A stretch of DNA of 64,000 nucleotides. Origin: Manihot esculenta. Lineage: Eukaryota > Streptophyta > Magnoliopsida > Malpighiales > Euphorbiaceae. This document shows, one piece after another, positions 46,456 through 58,442 of the stretch; the first letter of the stretch is position 1; each line of letters opens with the position of its first letter. The notes below the pieces were generated by a model. The model worked only from the letters and a program-made list of their open reading frames with translations, was not told the DNA's origin and did no database searches. The stretch spans positions 15,276,295-15,340,294 of the forward strand of contig NC_035164.2 in assembly GCF_001659605.2 (NCBI RefSeq), in the 5' to 3' direction. The position numbers and the translations under genes were made by a program.

Positions 46456-48448
46456 CTAGAATGTATAACAATAAATGAAGAGTTGGTCAGAAGGGTGTCC
46501 TCATCTAAAAAAAATAAATTGATATGTAGTTGTGTTTAAATAAAAGTAATATGGTTATTTATAAGTTGATAAGTTGATTAGGAGTGGACTGATTTTAATA
46601 AGTATATATAAGCCAACAATAACATATATCAAAAGAAGATCAACTTAGTGTATGGGTAGCAATAAGAAAGTCCAAATAAAAAAGGGTTTAAATCTCAAAT
46701 CCTAACAAATATATATACTAAAAAAGAAAAAGTGGGTAGCATTCCTAGGGCTTGTTAGCTTATGAGAACCAGGACTGTTTGGAGACAGAGAGTTTATATT
46801 ATAGATGGAAAGGGATGGATTAGCAAATGGCAATATATATATATATATATAAATTATTCCCAATGCCATGTTTGAGTCTCAAACCACAATTCAGATTGCC
46901 TAAAAAAATTTCTTCTAAAGCAATAAATAATAAAACACCTCCAACAAAAAAATATTAATAAATAAAGTAATGGTTATGTAAATAAAGCAACTAAGCCCCA
47001 AGTCAAAGGAAAGTCCACAATTAAAAAAACACCTCCAACAGAAAAATATTAGTGAAGCAGCCTCAATCCATGTTTGAGTCTAAAATCTGAATTTAAATTG
47101 CCTATGGTATTCTAAAGAATGAACCCTAAATATTTAAATCCAGAGCAACTATGGATGTATAAAGCAAATGCCATGGTTAATGCAATGCTATTTATAAAAC
47201 ACTCTCACATACATACACACCAAACTCAAGAATTGGAATTTGGGGCTGCTCCAGCAAAGCACAGTCAAAAACTAACTGAGCAATATCTGTTAATATTTTA
47301 CTAATTACTATCAAACTAAAAAAACAAGACTTCAAAGTAAAAGTGTATGTTGGGCTGCTCTTTCCAGCTAGTCCTATTCAATTTTACTACACTCCATATC
47401 TTAATTTCCTTTCTTTTCTCTTATATAATTAATAATTTTTGTTCATTAATTATTGGTTTAGAACAGTAAAGCCCATCTCTTAATTGCAGTGGATGAGGTA
47501 ACAGAATTGTCATGAAAAGACAACATAATGATTTCTTTTGCAATTAAGACGAAACTAAATTTACTTCATTCATTTTAATAATTTCCATAAAACAAAAATT
47601 GGCACTTGCTAGCTAGCACTCCAAATAGCAACTGTCATGAATTTCTGTACTTTGGCAAGACACATGAGAACCCTTCCATAAATCTTCACCATAGCTAGAG
47701 TTTTTTCATGCATAGTTGAATTTGCAATTAATAACACCTTAATAATACTAACATTAGAGGCGTAAATAAACAAAAAGGTGGCATAAGAGAAGAGAGTAAC
47801 CCTATCTTTTGAATTGCAATATGTTATGTCTTCTTCTTTTTCCCGTCAAAGAGAAAAGGAAAGGAAATAGAGAAATAGACAAAAGCAAGTACAGATAGAT
47901 CAAATAGAAATTTAAATTGGTTTTTGGAAGAGAGCTTTCAAGAGCGTATTTGGATAAAGCAAGCATCTATCTATCTCTATTGTCACTCTGAAAAGAAAAC
48001 TGGCAACCACAACCCTAGCCACGTTCCCCACTGCCATACGCTTTATCCATATCAAGTAGCCTCAAGCTAAAGCAATGGCCAAAATCAATCAGACTCAGTA
48101 TTATCTTTCACCCACTGATGTAACTACACTGCAGCCTATTCCTGCTGCTGCATTTATTAAGCAACTCAGTCCCCGCCATCTGCGGTGGATTGCACAGATA
48201 TTGCTCATTCTCCAACTTCGAAAGCAAACCCATCAAGGAAGAGAAATATCCCTCATTGTGAAACCCGTGATTAGATAGAATTGTGAAACCCCGTGATCAT
48301 AAAACCACAACAACATTCAAAAGAGAAAAAATATAAAAAGCAAATAGGTGCACTGCATTTAATTAGAACTAAGTGAAAACATCTAATTTTTGTGATAAAT
48401 ATTTAGGGATTTGCTCTGCAAATATATACAAAAAACAGAGTAATTTAC
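46456..48448 (-). other. Probable first intron of the CACTA transposase gene
   Basis: A donor CCAAG/GTAAAT (GT at 48448) and an acceptor ATTCTAG/G (AG at 46457-46456), 17 bases before the TNP2 start, bound this 2-kb AT-rich region. It holds an (AT)n run at 46832-46850. A 67-codon + strand open frame (48075-48278) has no recognised relatives; it could be captured sequence or chance. Confidence 0.5.
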
Positions 48449-48790
48449 CTTGGCTTTGGATATGATCTTTAAAGCAACAGGCTGATCTTTGAGCGCGCTC
48501 CCCTTTTTTCACTCTAGCGATAGCAATTGATAGTCGGTGAAGGCGGCAACGGTGAAGGTGGCAACAGTGGAGGCGGCAACAGTGAAGGCGGCAACGGTGA
48601 TCGAAGGCGGCAACTGTGAAGGCGATGATAGCAATGGTGAAGGGAAGAGGGATTTTGGCAACTTAAACTGCTGAAGAACAACAGCAATGGTGAAGGGCAG
48701 AGAGATTTTGGAGAACTTCGTGCAAGTGACGGAAAGGGAAAGTAAAAACATGTAACTGAGAAAGGGAAATTCCAGGCTTTCTAATGTTAG
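48449..48790 (-). other. Probable noncoding first exon of the CACTA element, GC-rich
   Basis: The stretch between the subterminal array and the putative donor at 48448 is clearly richer in G+C than its surroundings. It contains the 15-bp minisatellite. In maize Spm a GC-rich leader exon with short tandem repeats lies in this position and is a methylation-controlled regulatory region; the parallel is inference. Confidence 0.5.
48536..48620. repeat. 15-bp GC-rich minisatellite
   Basis: Four 15-bp units of the type RGTGAAGGCGGCAAC in a row (48536-48595), then a 19-bp variant and a partial unit. On the minus strand it reads as a repeated Thr-Val-Ala-Ala-type peptide, but no start or family supports coding. 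Confidence 0.9.
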
Positions 48791-48799
48791 GGATTTTAA

Positions 48800-49090
48800 A
48801 TTTAGTAACGGACACATCCGTTACTAAATTTAACTTCTGTAATGGATACTATATCCGTTACTAAATGACTGATTACAAAACTATTTAGTAACGGATGTGT
48901 TTATCCGTTACTAATTTTGGGTAAATTTAACCAATTCTGTAATGGATTTAAATCCGTTACAGAATTTAGTAACGGATTTATAACGGATTAGCTAATCCAT
49001 TACTATTGTTGTGTTTAATATAATATCCGTTATTAATCCATTACTGATTAGTAACAGAAGTTTTCCGTTACTATTTTTCGTTACTAATCC
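48800..49090. repeat. Subterminal repeat array, right end of CACTA element
   Basis: About a dozen copies of TTAGTAACGGA / TCCGTTACTAA in both orientations, as at the left end. With minus-strand genes this is the 5' end, so the array overlaps the likely promoter. Confidence 0.9.
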
Positions 49091-49107
49091 GCTAAATTTT
49101 TGTAGTG
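49078..49107 (-). repeat. Terminal inverted repeat, right end of CACTA element
   Basis: The last 15 bases, TAAATTTTTGTAGTG, are the exact inverse of the left end. Confidence 0.95.
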
Positions 49108-49110
49108 TAT
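49108..49110. repeat. Target-site duplication, right, CACTA element
   Basis: TAT, identical to 40491-40493. Confidence 0.9.
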
Positions 49111-50028
49111 ACAATTAAAATTTTCAAGTTGTTTGAGCAAGAATTTCTTAATAGTGTAACAACAACATCAAAAGAAATTTCTTGTTGTAATATCATATTA
49201 TAAAAAATATTGCAAGAATCATTGAGAAATACACATTAGATGGAGCAAGAATGCAAAGCAACAAGAGTTAGTTGTTTATTCAACAATTGGTACAGACTAT
49301 ATGTTGAAATTCCATAATGTAATATACACATGATCTCATAACAAAAAGTCAAGGAAATGAAATGCCAAGACAAACTTGTTGTGATATTTTGCATTAGGGG
49401 AATTTACAAGTGGAGTATTTACTTGCAAAATTGGCAATAAATGTGGACGATTTAGTAGAAAATCGAACAATAGTTGAGGATAGCACAAAGAAGCATGGGA
49501 TCATTTTTAATGAACCAATTCTGAATCCCTCGCATGTAAAATGTAACCAAGCAAGTAAGAAAAAAAAAATGGTAAGTATATGTATCTTGTTAATTTTTAT
49601 TTTTCATACTTTTATTTAGACGAATATTATTATTTTTAATTTTTTTAGACAAAATGCATCAAATAGACCATCATATTTTTCTAATCAAGAATCAATAATT
49701 CAACCTTATGTATAATAATTTTACACTTTATTAGTGCTTGTGTTTCATTATTTAATGTATAAATTAATCATGTTTCCGCTTATTTTCTTTTTGTAATTTT
49801 TCTCCTGCAGTAGGTATGAGTTTGCATTGTCAACTATATGGTACTCATATACAATTCCAACTATCAACCTTTACCAATACAAATATCCTCAAAGGTATCA
49901 CAAAAAGTGCTATTTATTTTTAATATTTAATAAATCAAATTATTTTTTCCTAGGAGCATGGATTCAATTGGCATATGGGTGAAGTTAATATTCCATTTAC
50001 GAGCTTGCTAAAAAGTGATAAATTTTAG
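49108..50028 (+). pseudogene. FAR1-related (FRS-like) pseudogene, right part
   Basis: After the second TAT the frame reads TIKIFKLFEQEFLNSVTTTS, which joins to ...TANVY before the CACTA element. This gives the FAR1/FRS landmark Y-T-x-x-I-F-x-x-F-x-x-E-F. A CxCxxF..(G)xxCxH (SWIM-type) zinc segment is expected next but I cannot read it. A C-terminal piece, 49410-49571 (LAINVDDLVENRTIVEDSTK, GIIFNEPILNPSHVKCNQAS, Lys-rich end), resembles FRS C-termini and ends at a donor (GTAAGT). Two possible further exons at 49811-49894 and 49954-50028 have acceptor and donor sites, but their frames are uncertain. Stops before 49410 confirm a pseudogene. Confidence 0.5.
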
Positions 50029-50771
50029 TAAAATAAGTGTATTTTAATTAAATTAGTACTTAAAAAATAATTTTATATACACTAATACAGTTTATGATTG
50101 TATTCTAGGAGCCCGTATAAAGTATTGTCTTTCATTATGAGAGTTGATTGACAAACAATATTTTTCCACCAATATCATGATTTACTAGTTGAGCCAAGTT
50201 AATTCCTCTATAAGAACGAAGTTGTGTCCAACCATTTAATATGAGTTTTTTTTTATATATCATTGGAAAGGATAAAATTATTTTTTTTGAAGACTCCGTA
50301 CTAATGGCAGAAAATTTTAATATTTTTATTTTTTTTATATATTTATCTGAGAGCCTTATTTGTAATTTTTTCTCTTTATTATAAGAATTTTTATTTTGAG
50401 GGCTTAGATAATAGTTTACTCACATTAGTTGTAAAATTGTTGTCTTAAAACTACTAAGATCACAGTTTGAAATAGTTTAAAACGGTTACAAATGAAATTC
50501 ATTTTTTTTTATGATTATAATAATGTATCTTAATAAAATTTTTATTTTATATTTAATAAAATATTTTTGTAAATCTAAAATTACCGTAATATCTAAAATT
50601 ACATAATTTAACTGAATATTAATTTTTTTAAATAGTCACAATTAATTTAATTTAATTTATTTTTAATTTTATTAAATTATATTTTATTAAAATATATAAC
50701 ATAGTTAATAATTATATATATATAGGAGTAATAATAGTAATTACAGATACATATACATACATAATAATTAT
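50029..50771. other. AT-rich DNA, no gene seen
   Basis: Extremely AT-rich with short ATATA runs near its right end, which is the target of Element 3. The same kind of sequence resumes after 60732. Confidence 0.6.
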
Positions 50772-50776
50772 ATATA
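50772..50776. repeat. Target-site duplication, left, Element 3
   Basis: ATATA, matching 60728-60732. The surroundings are AT-rich, so the match alone is weak, but it falls exactly at both LTR ends. Confidence 0.8.
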
Positions 50777-53061
50777 TGTAACAGCCCGCTTACCGGACCA
50801 TCACCGGCACTAGGATCCAGATCGGCTTAAGGCCGCCGGGACCCGTAGTAAGCCTACTGTCAACTCTGTGTACCTGATAAATCTCATACATGATCATACT
50901 TAGGCTTAAAACTGTTACTTACTCTCTTTTTTTTTTTTTTTCTTTGCTTGACTATCTTGTCTTTCTGTATAACTCCCACTAAGCCTGGACTATGCATGCT
51001 CTGTCTGTATGCACTCGAAGAGTGATACCTGCTATGGTACCATACAGTGACTGCAGAGATAGAAAGACTACCATGCACCAAGCTTAGCTCATCATCATCA
51101 CAACATTATCTCAATCATATAAACATAAAAGGATCATGTGCAAAGGGATAACAAGCACTAGGGCCAAGCACAATTCTATAACTCACGATATAACTTACTA
51201 TTACATCATTTTTATACATTACATAAACTCTGTACTGTACATCATTATCATGTCCACTATTCTATACTATTACATATGCCTTTTTCCTTTGCTATCTCTT
51301 TCTCTTTCTCTTCTCTGAGGCCCTGAAAAATGGGGTTAGGGAGAGGGATGAGCTGCTAAAGCCTAGTGAGCGGAATCTATAAAAAAATCACATTTAAAAC
51401 ATGCTATCATATGATGCATCACTGCACAAACATTTCACATCTCGGATTGGACATGATCCCAAAACTCCCTCTGTCAGTGCCCGGCCCCCAAAGGAGCTCA
51501 CACAGGTCTTTCACTAACTACTCTTGGTGCCCGACCCTATAAGGGCTCTCACAGGACTCATCCAAGGTAAATGCCCGGCCCCAAAGGAGCTCACACAGGA
51601 CATACAATAATGACAGACTTATGGGCTATTGAGATCGCCTCGGTCCAATCCACATATACAAGTAATAATGCAATGCATCAACTTGGTGAATACTAATGCA
51701 AAGCATCCTACATAAACATGGCATTAATGATGCATGAATCATGCTAAAACAGTTCTTAACTTTTAAAATAAAGTTCTGTTCCACTCACCTCTGTCAACTG
51801 CTGAGCAGTCTCTGTAACTCTAACTCTGTGGGCCTCCTTGGTCTCTCGGGTCCGTACCTACACAGGTGGACTCAAATGAGGACCAAACTTACTTAAACAT
51901 AACGCCTACTATCTCCCCAAAACCCCTCTAAAACATCATAGGCATGCATGGAAAAATGGGCAAAAGAAGGCTGGACTGGGCACTTTCGGCGGCTGGTTCG
52001 GCGGCCGAAACCTCCCTCCAGAGACGAAACTCATGCATGTTCGGCGGCACCTTCGGCGGCCGAAAGTCTCGTCCAGAGACGAAACTCATGCACTTTCGGC
52101 GGCCGAACTCCCTCTTTCGGCGGCCGAAAGTCTCTTTCTCACCCAAAAGCCTAGCTTTCGGGGGCAAGGTTTGGCAGCCGAAACTGCCTCCACAAGGGGT
52201 TCGGCGGCCGAACCTTGCTTCGGCGGCCGAACCTGGATTCTCCAGAAAGGCAGAATCCGAGCACAACTCATGCTCTCAGCCTCCAAACTCCTATCAAACA
52301 CCCATAACATGCATACCAACACTTCTGAACTAACCTAAAACATAGCTCATGCATATAGAGGCCTAAATACTAGTTCAAGCCCCAAAAACAACCACAAAAC
52401 TCATAGAAACTCATATGATCAACATATGCTCAAACTCATGCTTATACCCCAAAACATGCCATAAAACTCTCCAAAACTTCTTAAAACTTGCTTTAAACAT
52501 AAGGGGAGGTGAGGATCCATGCTTACCTCTTGAAGAACTAGAGGATTGATGATCCAAGCTTGGAGATAGGAGAAAACTCAATCAAACTCTCCAAGTGCTC
52601 AACTTTGCTTCCTTTTGCTCAAATCTCTAAAATAAAGCTCAAATCAAGTTAAAACATGCAAGATTTGAGGAAAACATGAGAAATCACACCAAGGAGAGCT
52701 TGAACCTACCTTTGACCCAAAAACAGAGTGTTTAACACTCAAGTCTCGGGCAAAGGGGCTTTTGTAGTGGCCAACCGACTCTTCCTTCGGCGGCCTAACG
52801 TGCATGCGAAACCATGCAACTTTCGGCGGCCGAACTTCACCTTCGGCGGCCGAACCTGGCTTTTGTCCCCTTGGCCTTTTCATTTTAAAACTCACTTTAC
52901 GTAACTCAAAACATGCAAACATGATAAAAACACTTAAAAAACATCTTAAAAACCTTTCTTATACCCTTAGGGCAAGCTCCGACATCCTCGAATCCCGACT
53001 TCCAACGGAAAATCCGCCGGAACGTAGGAATTCCGATACCGGGGTCTAGCCGGGTATTACA
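50777..53061 (-). repeat. 3' LTR of Element 3 (2285 bp)
   Basis: On the minus strand it starts TGTAATACCCGGCTAGACCC and ends GCGGGCTGTTACA. It contains eight or more TTCGGCGGCCGAA-type hairpins (52000-52240 and 52785-52855), a TACAAAAG promoter variant (52759-52766) and three copies of a GTGCCCGGCCCCAAAGGAGCTC-like unit (51476-51600; interrupted by substitutions). Confidence 0.96.
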
Positions 53062-53062
53062 T

Positions 53063-53098
53063 TCTCCCCCCCTTAAGAACATTCGTCCCCGAATGTTC
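53063..53098 (-). other. Polypurine tract and hairpin of Element 3
   Basis: On the minus strand the tract AAGGGGGGGAGA (53074-53063) ends one base before the 3' LTR. Just upstream (53098-53077) is the perfect hairpin GAACATTCG/CGAATGTTC with a GGGA loop, the same as in Element 2. Confidence 0.85.
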
Positions 53099-53169
53099 CT
53101 CTCTAACTCATAACAGAGGAAAAAACATAACATAAAGCACATAAAGAACCAAAGAAGCTAACACTAACC

Positions 53170-56100
53170 TCAAAAGAGATGGGGGTACTGTTGGAGCATG
53201 GACTCCCGTGTCTCCCAGGTGCACTCTTCGATGTTATGGTGGTTCCAGAGGACTTTCACCATCGGGATCTCCTTGTTCCTTAGCTTTCTGATCTGGGTGT
53301 CAATGATCCGCACTGGTTGTTCTACATACGTGAGATCACCTAGGACCTCCACATCTGGTTCGCTGAGAACCTTACTCGGATCTGACACAAACTTCCTTAG
53401 CATCGAAACATGGAAGACCGGATGGATCCTTTCCATAGACATAGGCAAATCAAGCTTATACGACACATTTCCGACCTTCTGCAAAATCTCAAAAGGTCCA
53501 ATGTACCGCGGAGCCAGCTTACCTTTCCTCTCAAAACGAACCACCCCTTTCATTGGAGACACCTTTAACAAGACCAGATCCCCCTCCTCAAACTCGATGT
53601 GCTTTCTGCGAACGTCTGCATAGCTCTTCTGCCGACTAACAGCAGTCTTGAGCCTCTCTCTGATGATGGGCACCACCCTGTTCGTGATCTCTACTATCTC
53701 AGGCCCTGCTAGGGACCTTTCTCCAACCTCTTCCCAACAAACTGGTGACCTGCACTTCCTCCCATACAGAGCTTCATATGGGGCCATCCCTATGCTAGCA
53801 TGATGACTATTGTTGTAGGCAAACTCCACTAAGGGTAGATGCTGCCTCCAAGATCCGCCAAAATCTAGCACACACATTCGAAGCATATCTTCTATGGTCT
53901 GGATGGTCCTCTCTGACTGTCCGTCAGTCTGTGGATGGAAAGCAGTGCTAAAGTCTAATCTTATGCCCATAGCCTCTTGCAGACTTCGCCAAAACCTGAA
54001 GGTAAACTGGGGTCCTCTGTCAGACACTATAGAAACAGGAGCCCCATGTAACCTCACAACTTCCTCAACATCTACCTGCGCTAGCTTGTCCACAGAGTAG
54101 CCACTCCTGACAGGAATGAAGTGAGCAGATTTCGTCAGTCTATCCACAATCACCCATATGGAGTCTAGTCTGTTGGACGTCGCCGGTAACCCCACTACAA
54201 AATCCATGGCTATATTCTCCCATTTCCATTCTGGAATCGGCAGTGGGTTAAGCATTCCAGCAGGCTTCTGGTGCTCTAGCTTCACCCTTTGACATATCTC
54301 GCAGGCTGACACAAACTGTGCCACTTCTCTCTTCATTGCTGGCCACCAATACACTCTCTTCAGATCTTGATACATCTTGGTGGCTCCAGGGTGAATGCTA
54401 TATCTCGCATTATGAGCTTCCCTCATAATGTCTCCTTTCAAACTGATGTCGTCTGGTACACATAGTCTATGCCAGTAGCGGAGAATCCCTTGGTTGTCGA
54501 ATCTGAACTCTTCGCTCTTGCCTGACTGAACAGTCCTGGCAATCTTGATCAACTCTGGATCCTCATGTTGTTTCTGAGCCACCTGCTCCAGAAACACGGG
54601 TGTAACTTTCATCTGTGCAATCAAAGCACCTGTACCAGTTAACTCTAACTGTAGCCCTTCCTCAACTAACCTGTAGAAGTCCTTCACCACCGGCCTCCTT
54701 TCTGCTGTAATGTGGGATAAACTGCCTAATGATTTCCGGCTCAAGGCATCGGCTACAACATTTGCCTTTCCCGGATGATACTGGATTCTGCAATCATAAT
54801 CACTAAGCAATTCCACCCACCGTCTCTGCCTCAAATTTAACTCCTTCTGACTCAGGATGTGCTGTAGGCTCTTATGATCTGTAAAGATCTCACATTTCAC
54901 CCCATAGAGGTAATGCCTCCACATCTTGAGTGCAAAGATAACAGCTGCCATCTCAAGATCGTGTGTTGGATAGTTCAGCTCGTGCTTCTTCAGCTGTCTA
55001 GAAGCATAAGCTATTACTCTGTCATTCTGCATTAACACACAACCTAATCCCACTCGGGACGCATCACAGAACACTGTGAAGTCTTCATCACTAGTAGGCA
55101 GAGCTAACACCGGTGCTGAAGTTAATCTTCTCTTTAACTCTTCAAAGCTCTTTTCACATTGGTCAGACCATGTGAATCTCTGGTTCTTTCTGGTTAATCT
55201 GGTCATAGGAGCCGCTATCTTAGAGAAGTCCTGAACGAACCTCCTGTAGTAGCCTGCCAAACCCAAGAAACTCTTGACCTCTGTCACTGTGGTGGGTCTA
55301 GGCCAATTGGCTACAGCTTCTATCTTCTTGGGGTCCACTGCTATACCTTGATCTGACACTACATGCCCCAAGAATGAAATGCTCCTTAGCCAGAACTCAC
55401 ACTTGGAGAACTTGGCATATAAACCATGCTCTCTCAAGGTCTGCAGGACTATCCTCAGATGATGGGCATGCTCCTCTGCATTCCTGGAATACACCAAGAT
55501 ATCATCTATGAAGACAATAACAAAGTGATCCAGGTACTCTCTGAAAACTCGGTTCATGAGATCCATGAATGCTGCAGGGGCGTTAGTCAACCCGAACGGC
55601 ATCACTAAGAACTCATAATGCCCATATCTGGTCCTGAAAGCTGTCTTAGGTACATCCTCTTCCCTGATTCTCAGCTGATGATAGCCCGATCTCAGATCTA
55701 TCTTAGAAAAACAACCTGCTCCTGCTAGCTGGTCGAATAGATCATCGATCCTGGGAAGGGGATACTTATTCTTGGTAGTGACTTTGTTCAACTGCCTGTA
55801 GTCGATACAAAGTCTAAGGGATCCATCCTTTTTCTTAACAAACAACACTGGAGCACCCCAGGGTGAGGTACTTGGACGGATGAAACCCTTATCTACCAAC
55901 TCCTGTAGCTGCTCTTTCAACTCTTTTAGCTCTGCTGGTGCCATCCTGTAGGGAGGAATAGAGATCGGTCTGGTACCAGGCACTAACTCTATCTCAAACT
56001 CTATTTCCCTATCAGGTGGTAGTCCTGGAAGCTCATCTGGAAACACATCTGGGAACTCTCTGACTACGGGCACTGAATTGGAGTCCCTAACCTGACTGTC

Positions 56101-58161
56101 TAGCTCTCTCACATGAGCTAGATACCCCTGACATCCCCTCCTGAGCAACCTACGAGCCTGTAGGGCTGATATCAGACCTCTAGGCGTGCCCCTCCTGTCT
56201 CCTCTAAAGACAAACTCAGATCCATCCTCATCTCTGAACTTAACTACCTTGTCTCTGCAGTCCAAGGTAGCACCATATGCAGATAGCCAATCCATCCCTA
56301 GAATGACGTCAAAATCTGTCAACTCTAGAACCACAAGGTCAGCTGGAAGGCATCTACCATCTATAAATACTGGACTATGTCGACAGACTGTCTCTGCCAA
56401 CGATGGATCACACTTAGGGCCACTGACCCATAGGGGACACTCTAACCCAGACGTCATCAAACCCACTCTCTCTATGGCTCTGGGAGCAACAAAGGAATGC
56501 GAAGCACCAGGGTCTAACAAAGCATACACCTCAGAACACCCAATGAGGAGATTACCTGACACCACGGTGTTAGAAGTGTTTGCCTCCTGCTGTGTCATCG
56601 TGAAAATCCGCGCCGGAGCTGACGGACCTCCACCTCGGGGACCCGCAGATGAAGAGGCTGACCCTCTCCCTCTGCCTCTGCCCTGTGTCATAACTGAAAC
56701 TGGTGGCTGTGGCATGCTAGCTGGAGCTGTCTGATGGGATGGTGCCGTGAAAGATGCCTGAGGGCACTCACGAGCCATGTGTCCCTCCTGGCCGCACCTG
56801 TAACATCCTGTAATCCCCAAACGACAAACTCCCCTGTGCGCCTTACCGCACCGACCACACACTGGAACCTCTGAGCCTGAACTCATGCCACTGCCTAATC
56901 CCAGACCTGCTTTAATCTTATTCCAGAACTTATTCTTCCTCGACTTCTGCGTGGAACCACTCCACTTCTTACCACTGGAAGTTGCTGCACCCTGTGAAGA
57001 GGGATCTGACTTACCCCTACCTGGGGTCTTAGAACCAGAAGACTGTGCCGGCTGCTGTTTCACTGTACCCTGTATAATGGCACTAGCCTCCATCCTCCGT
57101 GCTAAATCCACCACGGTATGGAAACTCTCCCTCTCGGCTGCATGGATCAAAGAGGAATACCTAGAATGCAGTTTCATAGCATACCTCCTAGCCTTTTTCT
57201 GTTCCGTATCATAGGCCTGTCCTGCATACCGCAGCAACTCAATAAACCGGTCAGTAAACTCATCAATACTCATATCCTCTGTCTGCTTGAGCTGCTCAAA
57301 CTCTATCATCTTTAGCTCTTTCGAACTATCTGGGAATGCCCATCCGGCAAACTCATTAGCAAACTCCTCCCAAGACATGTTATCCAACCTAGGGTCCACA
57401 TAAACGCCAAACCATTCCTTCGCCTTCTTACATTTTAAAGTGAACCCTGCCATCTGAATGGCTCTGGTATCATCTGCCCCTAGCTCATCTGCTATCATCT
57501 TGACTGCTTTAATGTACTCAAACGGATCATCTCCTGATTGATACTTAGGAGCATCTAACTTTAGGTAATCAGTCATCTTTACCTTGCTCTTCACAGATGG
57601 GCCAGGTTGAGGTGTTTGGATAACTGGGGCTTCTGGTTGTACCACTGGTGGTGGTGGTGGGGGAGGTGCAGAACTTTCTGGTGTAGAGTATGCTGGACTG
57701 GGGTAAAAAGGTGAGGGTGGATACATGGGATATGGTGGATATGGGGGGTAATACGGTGGATAAGGCATATATGTGGGATATGGGTGAAAACTAGGATAAT
57801 CCGATGTACCTCCCATCGAATATCCTGGACCCTGTGGGTAGGGCTGATAGTGGGGTGGATAACCATACCCCGAGGCCTGACCGCCTCCCTGTGATGATCC
57901 CACATCCTCCTCCGTAGTGCCAACACCTAACCCTCCATCCCTTCTTGGATCCACATCCATCTCTTCCCTTGTATCACTAGATCTTCTTCTCTGTTCTGTC
58001 TCCCTCCTGCTTTCATCAAAAGACCTTTTAGGGTCCCTTGATGATCTTTCTCTGCCTGCCCTTTGGGACATAGCTCTTGGCAAAGCAGGGGGACGCCCTT
58101 CCATACCCTCATTCTCGGGCGGAGCTCCAGTCAATCTAGCTGATCGACGGGTTCCTCTCAT
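53170..58161 (-). CDS. Gag-Pol polyprotein of Element 3 with C-terminal chromodomain
   Basis: An open frame of about 1663 codons. The ATG at 58161 ([20 protein letters not shown]) is preferred over 58218 because it is shared with Element 2 and follows a TTTTCAG acceptor. Order: Pro/Tyr-rich linker, Gag core ([20 protein letters not shown]), CCHC knuckle [14 protein letters not shown], retropepsin [12 protein letters not shown] with [10 protein letters not shown], RNase [11 protein letters not shown], integrase HHCC region then [15 protein letters not shown] and [11 protein letters not shown] as the DDE residues, a GPF-type module, and a chromodomain ending [16 protein letters not shown]. All catalytic residues are present. 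Compared with Elements 1 and 2, integrase reads QFTFRFW for QFTSRFW and QVDVEE for QVYVDE, which may or may not matter. The role is reverse transcription and integration of the element. Confidence 0.96.
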   Translation of the reverse strand: MRGTRRSARLTGAPPENEGMEGRPPALPRAMSQRAGRERSSRDPKRSFDESRRETEQRRRSSDTREEMDVDPRRDGGLGVGTTEEDVGSSQGGGQASGYGYPPHYQPYPQGPGYSMGGTSDYPSFHPYPTYMPYPPYYPPYPPYPMYPPSPFYPSPAYSTPESSAPPPPPPPVVQPEAPVIQTPQPGPSVKSKVKMTDYLKLDAPKYQSGDDPFEYIKAVKMIADELGADDTRAIQMAGFTLKCKKAKEWFGVYVDPRLDNMSWEEFANEFAGWAFPDSSKELKMIEFEQLKQTEDMSIDEFTDRFIELLRYAGQAYDTEQKKARRYAMKLHSRYSSLIHAAERESFHTVVDLARRMEASAIIQGTVKQQPAQSSGSKTPGRGKSDPSSQGAATSSGKKWSGSTQKSRKNKFWNKIKAGLGLGSGMSSGSEVPVCGRCGKAHRGVCRLGITGCYRCGQEGHMARECPQASFTAPSHQTAPASMPQPPVSVMTQGRGRGRGSASSSAGPRGGGPSAPARIFTMTQQEANTSNTVVSGNLLIGCSEVYALLDPGASHSFVAPRAIERVGLMTSGLECPLWVSGPKCDPSLAETVCRHSPVFIDGRCLPADLVVLELTDFDVILGMDWLSAYGATLDCRDKVVKFRDEDGSEFVFRGDRRGTPRGLISALQARRLLRRGCQGYLAHVRELDSQVRDSNSVPVVREFPDVFPDELPGLPPDREIEFEIELVPGTRPISIPPYRMAPAELKELKEQLQELVDKGFIRPSTSPWGAPVLFVKKKDGSLRLCIDYRQLNKVTTKNKYPLPRIDDLFDQLAGAGCFSKIDLRSGYHQLRIREEDVPKTAFRTRYGHYEFLVMPFGLTNAPAAFMDLMNRVFREYLDHFVIVFIDDILVYSRNAEEHAHHLRIVLQTLREHGLYAKFSKCEFWLRSISFLGHVVSDQGIAVDPKKIEAVANWPRPTTVTEVKSFLGLAGYYRRFVQDFSKIAAPMTRLTRKNQRFTWSDQCEKSFEELKRRLTSAPVLALPTSDEDFTVFCDASRVGLGCVLMQNDRVIAYASRQLKKHELNYPTHDLEMAAVIFALKMWRHYLYGVKCEIFTDHKSLQHILSQKELNLRQRRWVELLSDYDCRIQYHPGKANVVADALSRKSLGSLSHITAERRPVVKDFYRLVEEGLQLELTGTGALIAQMKVTPVFLEQVAQKQHEDPELIKIARTVQSGKSEEFRFDNQGILRYWHRLCVPDDISLKGDIMREAHNARYSIHPGATKMYQDLKRVYWWPAMKREVAQFVSACEICQRVKLEHQKPAGMLNPLPIPEWKWENIAMDFVVGLPATSNRLDSIWVIVDRLTKSAHFIPVRSGYSVDKLAQVDVEEVVRLHGAPVSIVSDRGPQFTFRFWRSLQEAMGIRLDFSTAFHPQTDGQSERTIQTIEDMLRMCVLDFGGSWRQHLPLVEFAYNNSHHASIGMAPYEALYGRKCRSPVCWEEVGERSLAGPEIVEITNRVVPIIRERLKTAVSRQKSYADVRRKHIEFEEGDLVLLKVSPMKGVVRFERKGKLAPRYIGPFEILQKVGNVSYKLDLPMSMERIHPVFHVSMLRKFVSDPSKVLSEPDVEVLGDLTYVEQPVRIIDTQIRKLRNKEIPMVKVLWNHHNIEECTWETRESMLQQYPHLF

Positions 58162-58427
58162 CTTAGCTTCTGAAAACATAACATGAACTTTATCATCATA
58201 GGATCCATGTAACAACATGAGCCCTCAACTCATAACATAACATAGCATATCATTAAATGCGCATGCATAAAATCATGGCATTACACATCAAGAAAGGACT
58301 CAACATCCTATCCTAGTGGACATGATCTTCCTATTGTGCTTGCCCTCGAAAACAACCTCTTTCCGATGTGAGATATCTCTAATCCCTGAGCATCTTAGCT
58401 CAGCACACCGTACTCTAGAGGCCCTAT
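58162..58427 (-). other. Leader between primer-binding site and Gag start of Element 3
   Basis: No coding. On the minus strand it ends in GTTATGTTTTCAG/AAGCTAAG (AG at 58171-58170), the counterpart of the Element 2 acceptor just before the Gag start. An in-frame ATG at 58218 lies within it. Confidence 0.6.
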
Positions 58428-58439
58428 GCTCTGATACCA
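58428..58439 (-). other. Primer-binding site of Element 3, initiator tRNA-Met type
   Basis: Minus-strand TGGTATCAGAGC, three bases from the LTR end at 58443. Complementarity is lost after 12 bases, slightly shorter than in Element 2. Confidence 0.92.
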
Positions 58440-58442
58440 ATC

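Larger units (their letters stand above)
40494..49107 (-). mobile_element. CACTA (En/Spm-type) DNA transposon, 8614 bp
   Basis: Terminal inverted repeats begin CACTACAAAAATTTA at both ends, with a TAT target duplication and dense TTAGTAACGGA-type subterminal repeats. Inside, on the minus strand, are a TNP2-like transposase gene (46439-42862) and a TNPA-like gene (42773-41126). A GC-rich leader exon with minisatellite and a 2-kb first intron lie upstream of TNP2. This is the classical En/Spm plan. The TNP2 frame has two stops, so autonomous movement is unlikely unless stops are bypassed or a helper exists. It is inserted in a FAR1-related pseudogene. Confidence 0.96.

Noticed and set aside
52000..52240. 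Regularly repeated palindromic motif resembling CRISPR repeats
   Set aside because: Spacing is irregular, units are 13-15 bp, flanks are LTR, and the genome is a plant.
53198..57315. Plus-strand open frames across Element 3 (and minus-strand ones across Elements 1 and 2)
   Set aside because: Antisense shadows of the polyprotein; same frames appear in each element because the coding strand is conserved.
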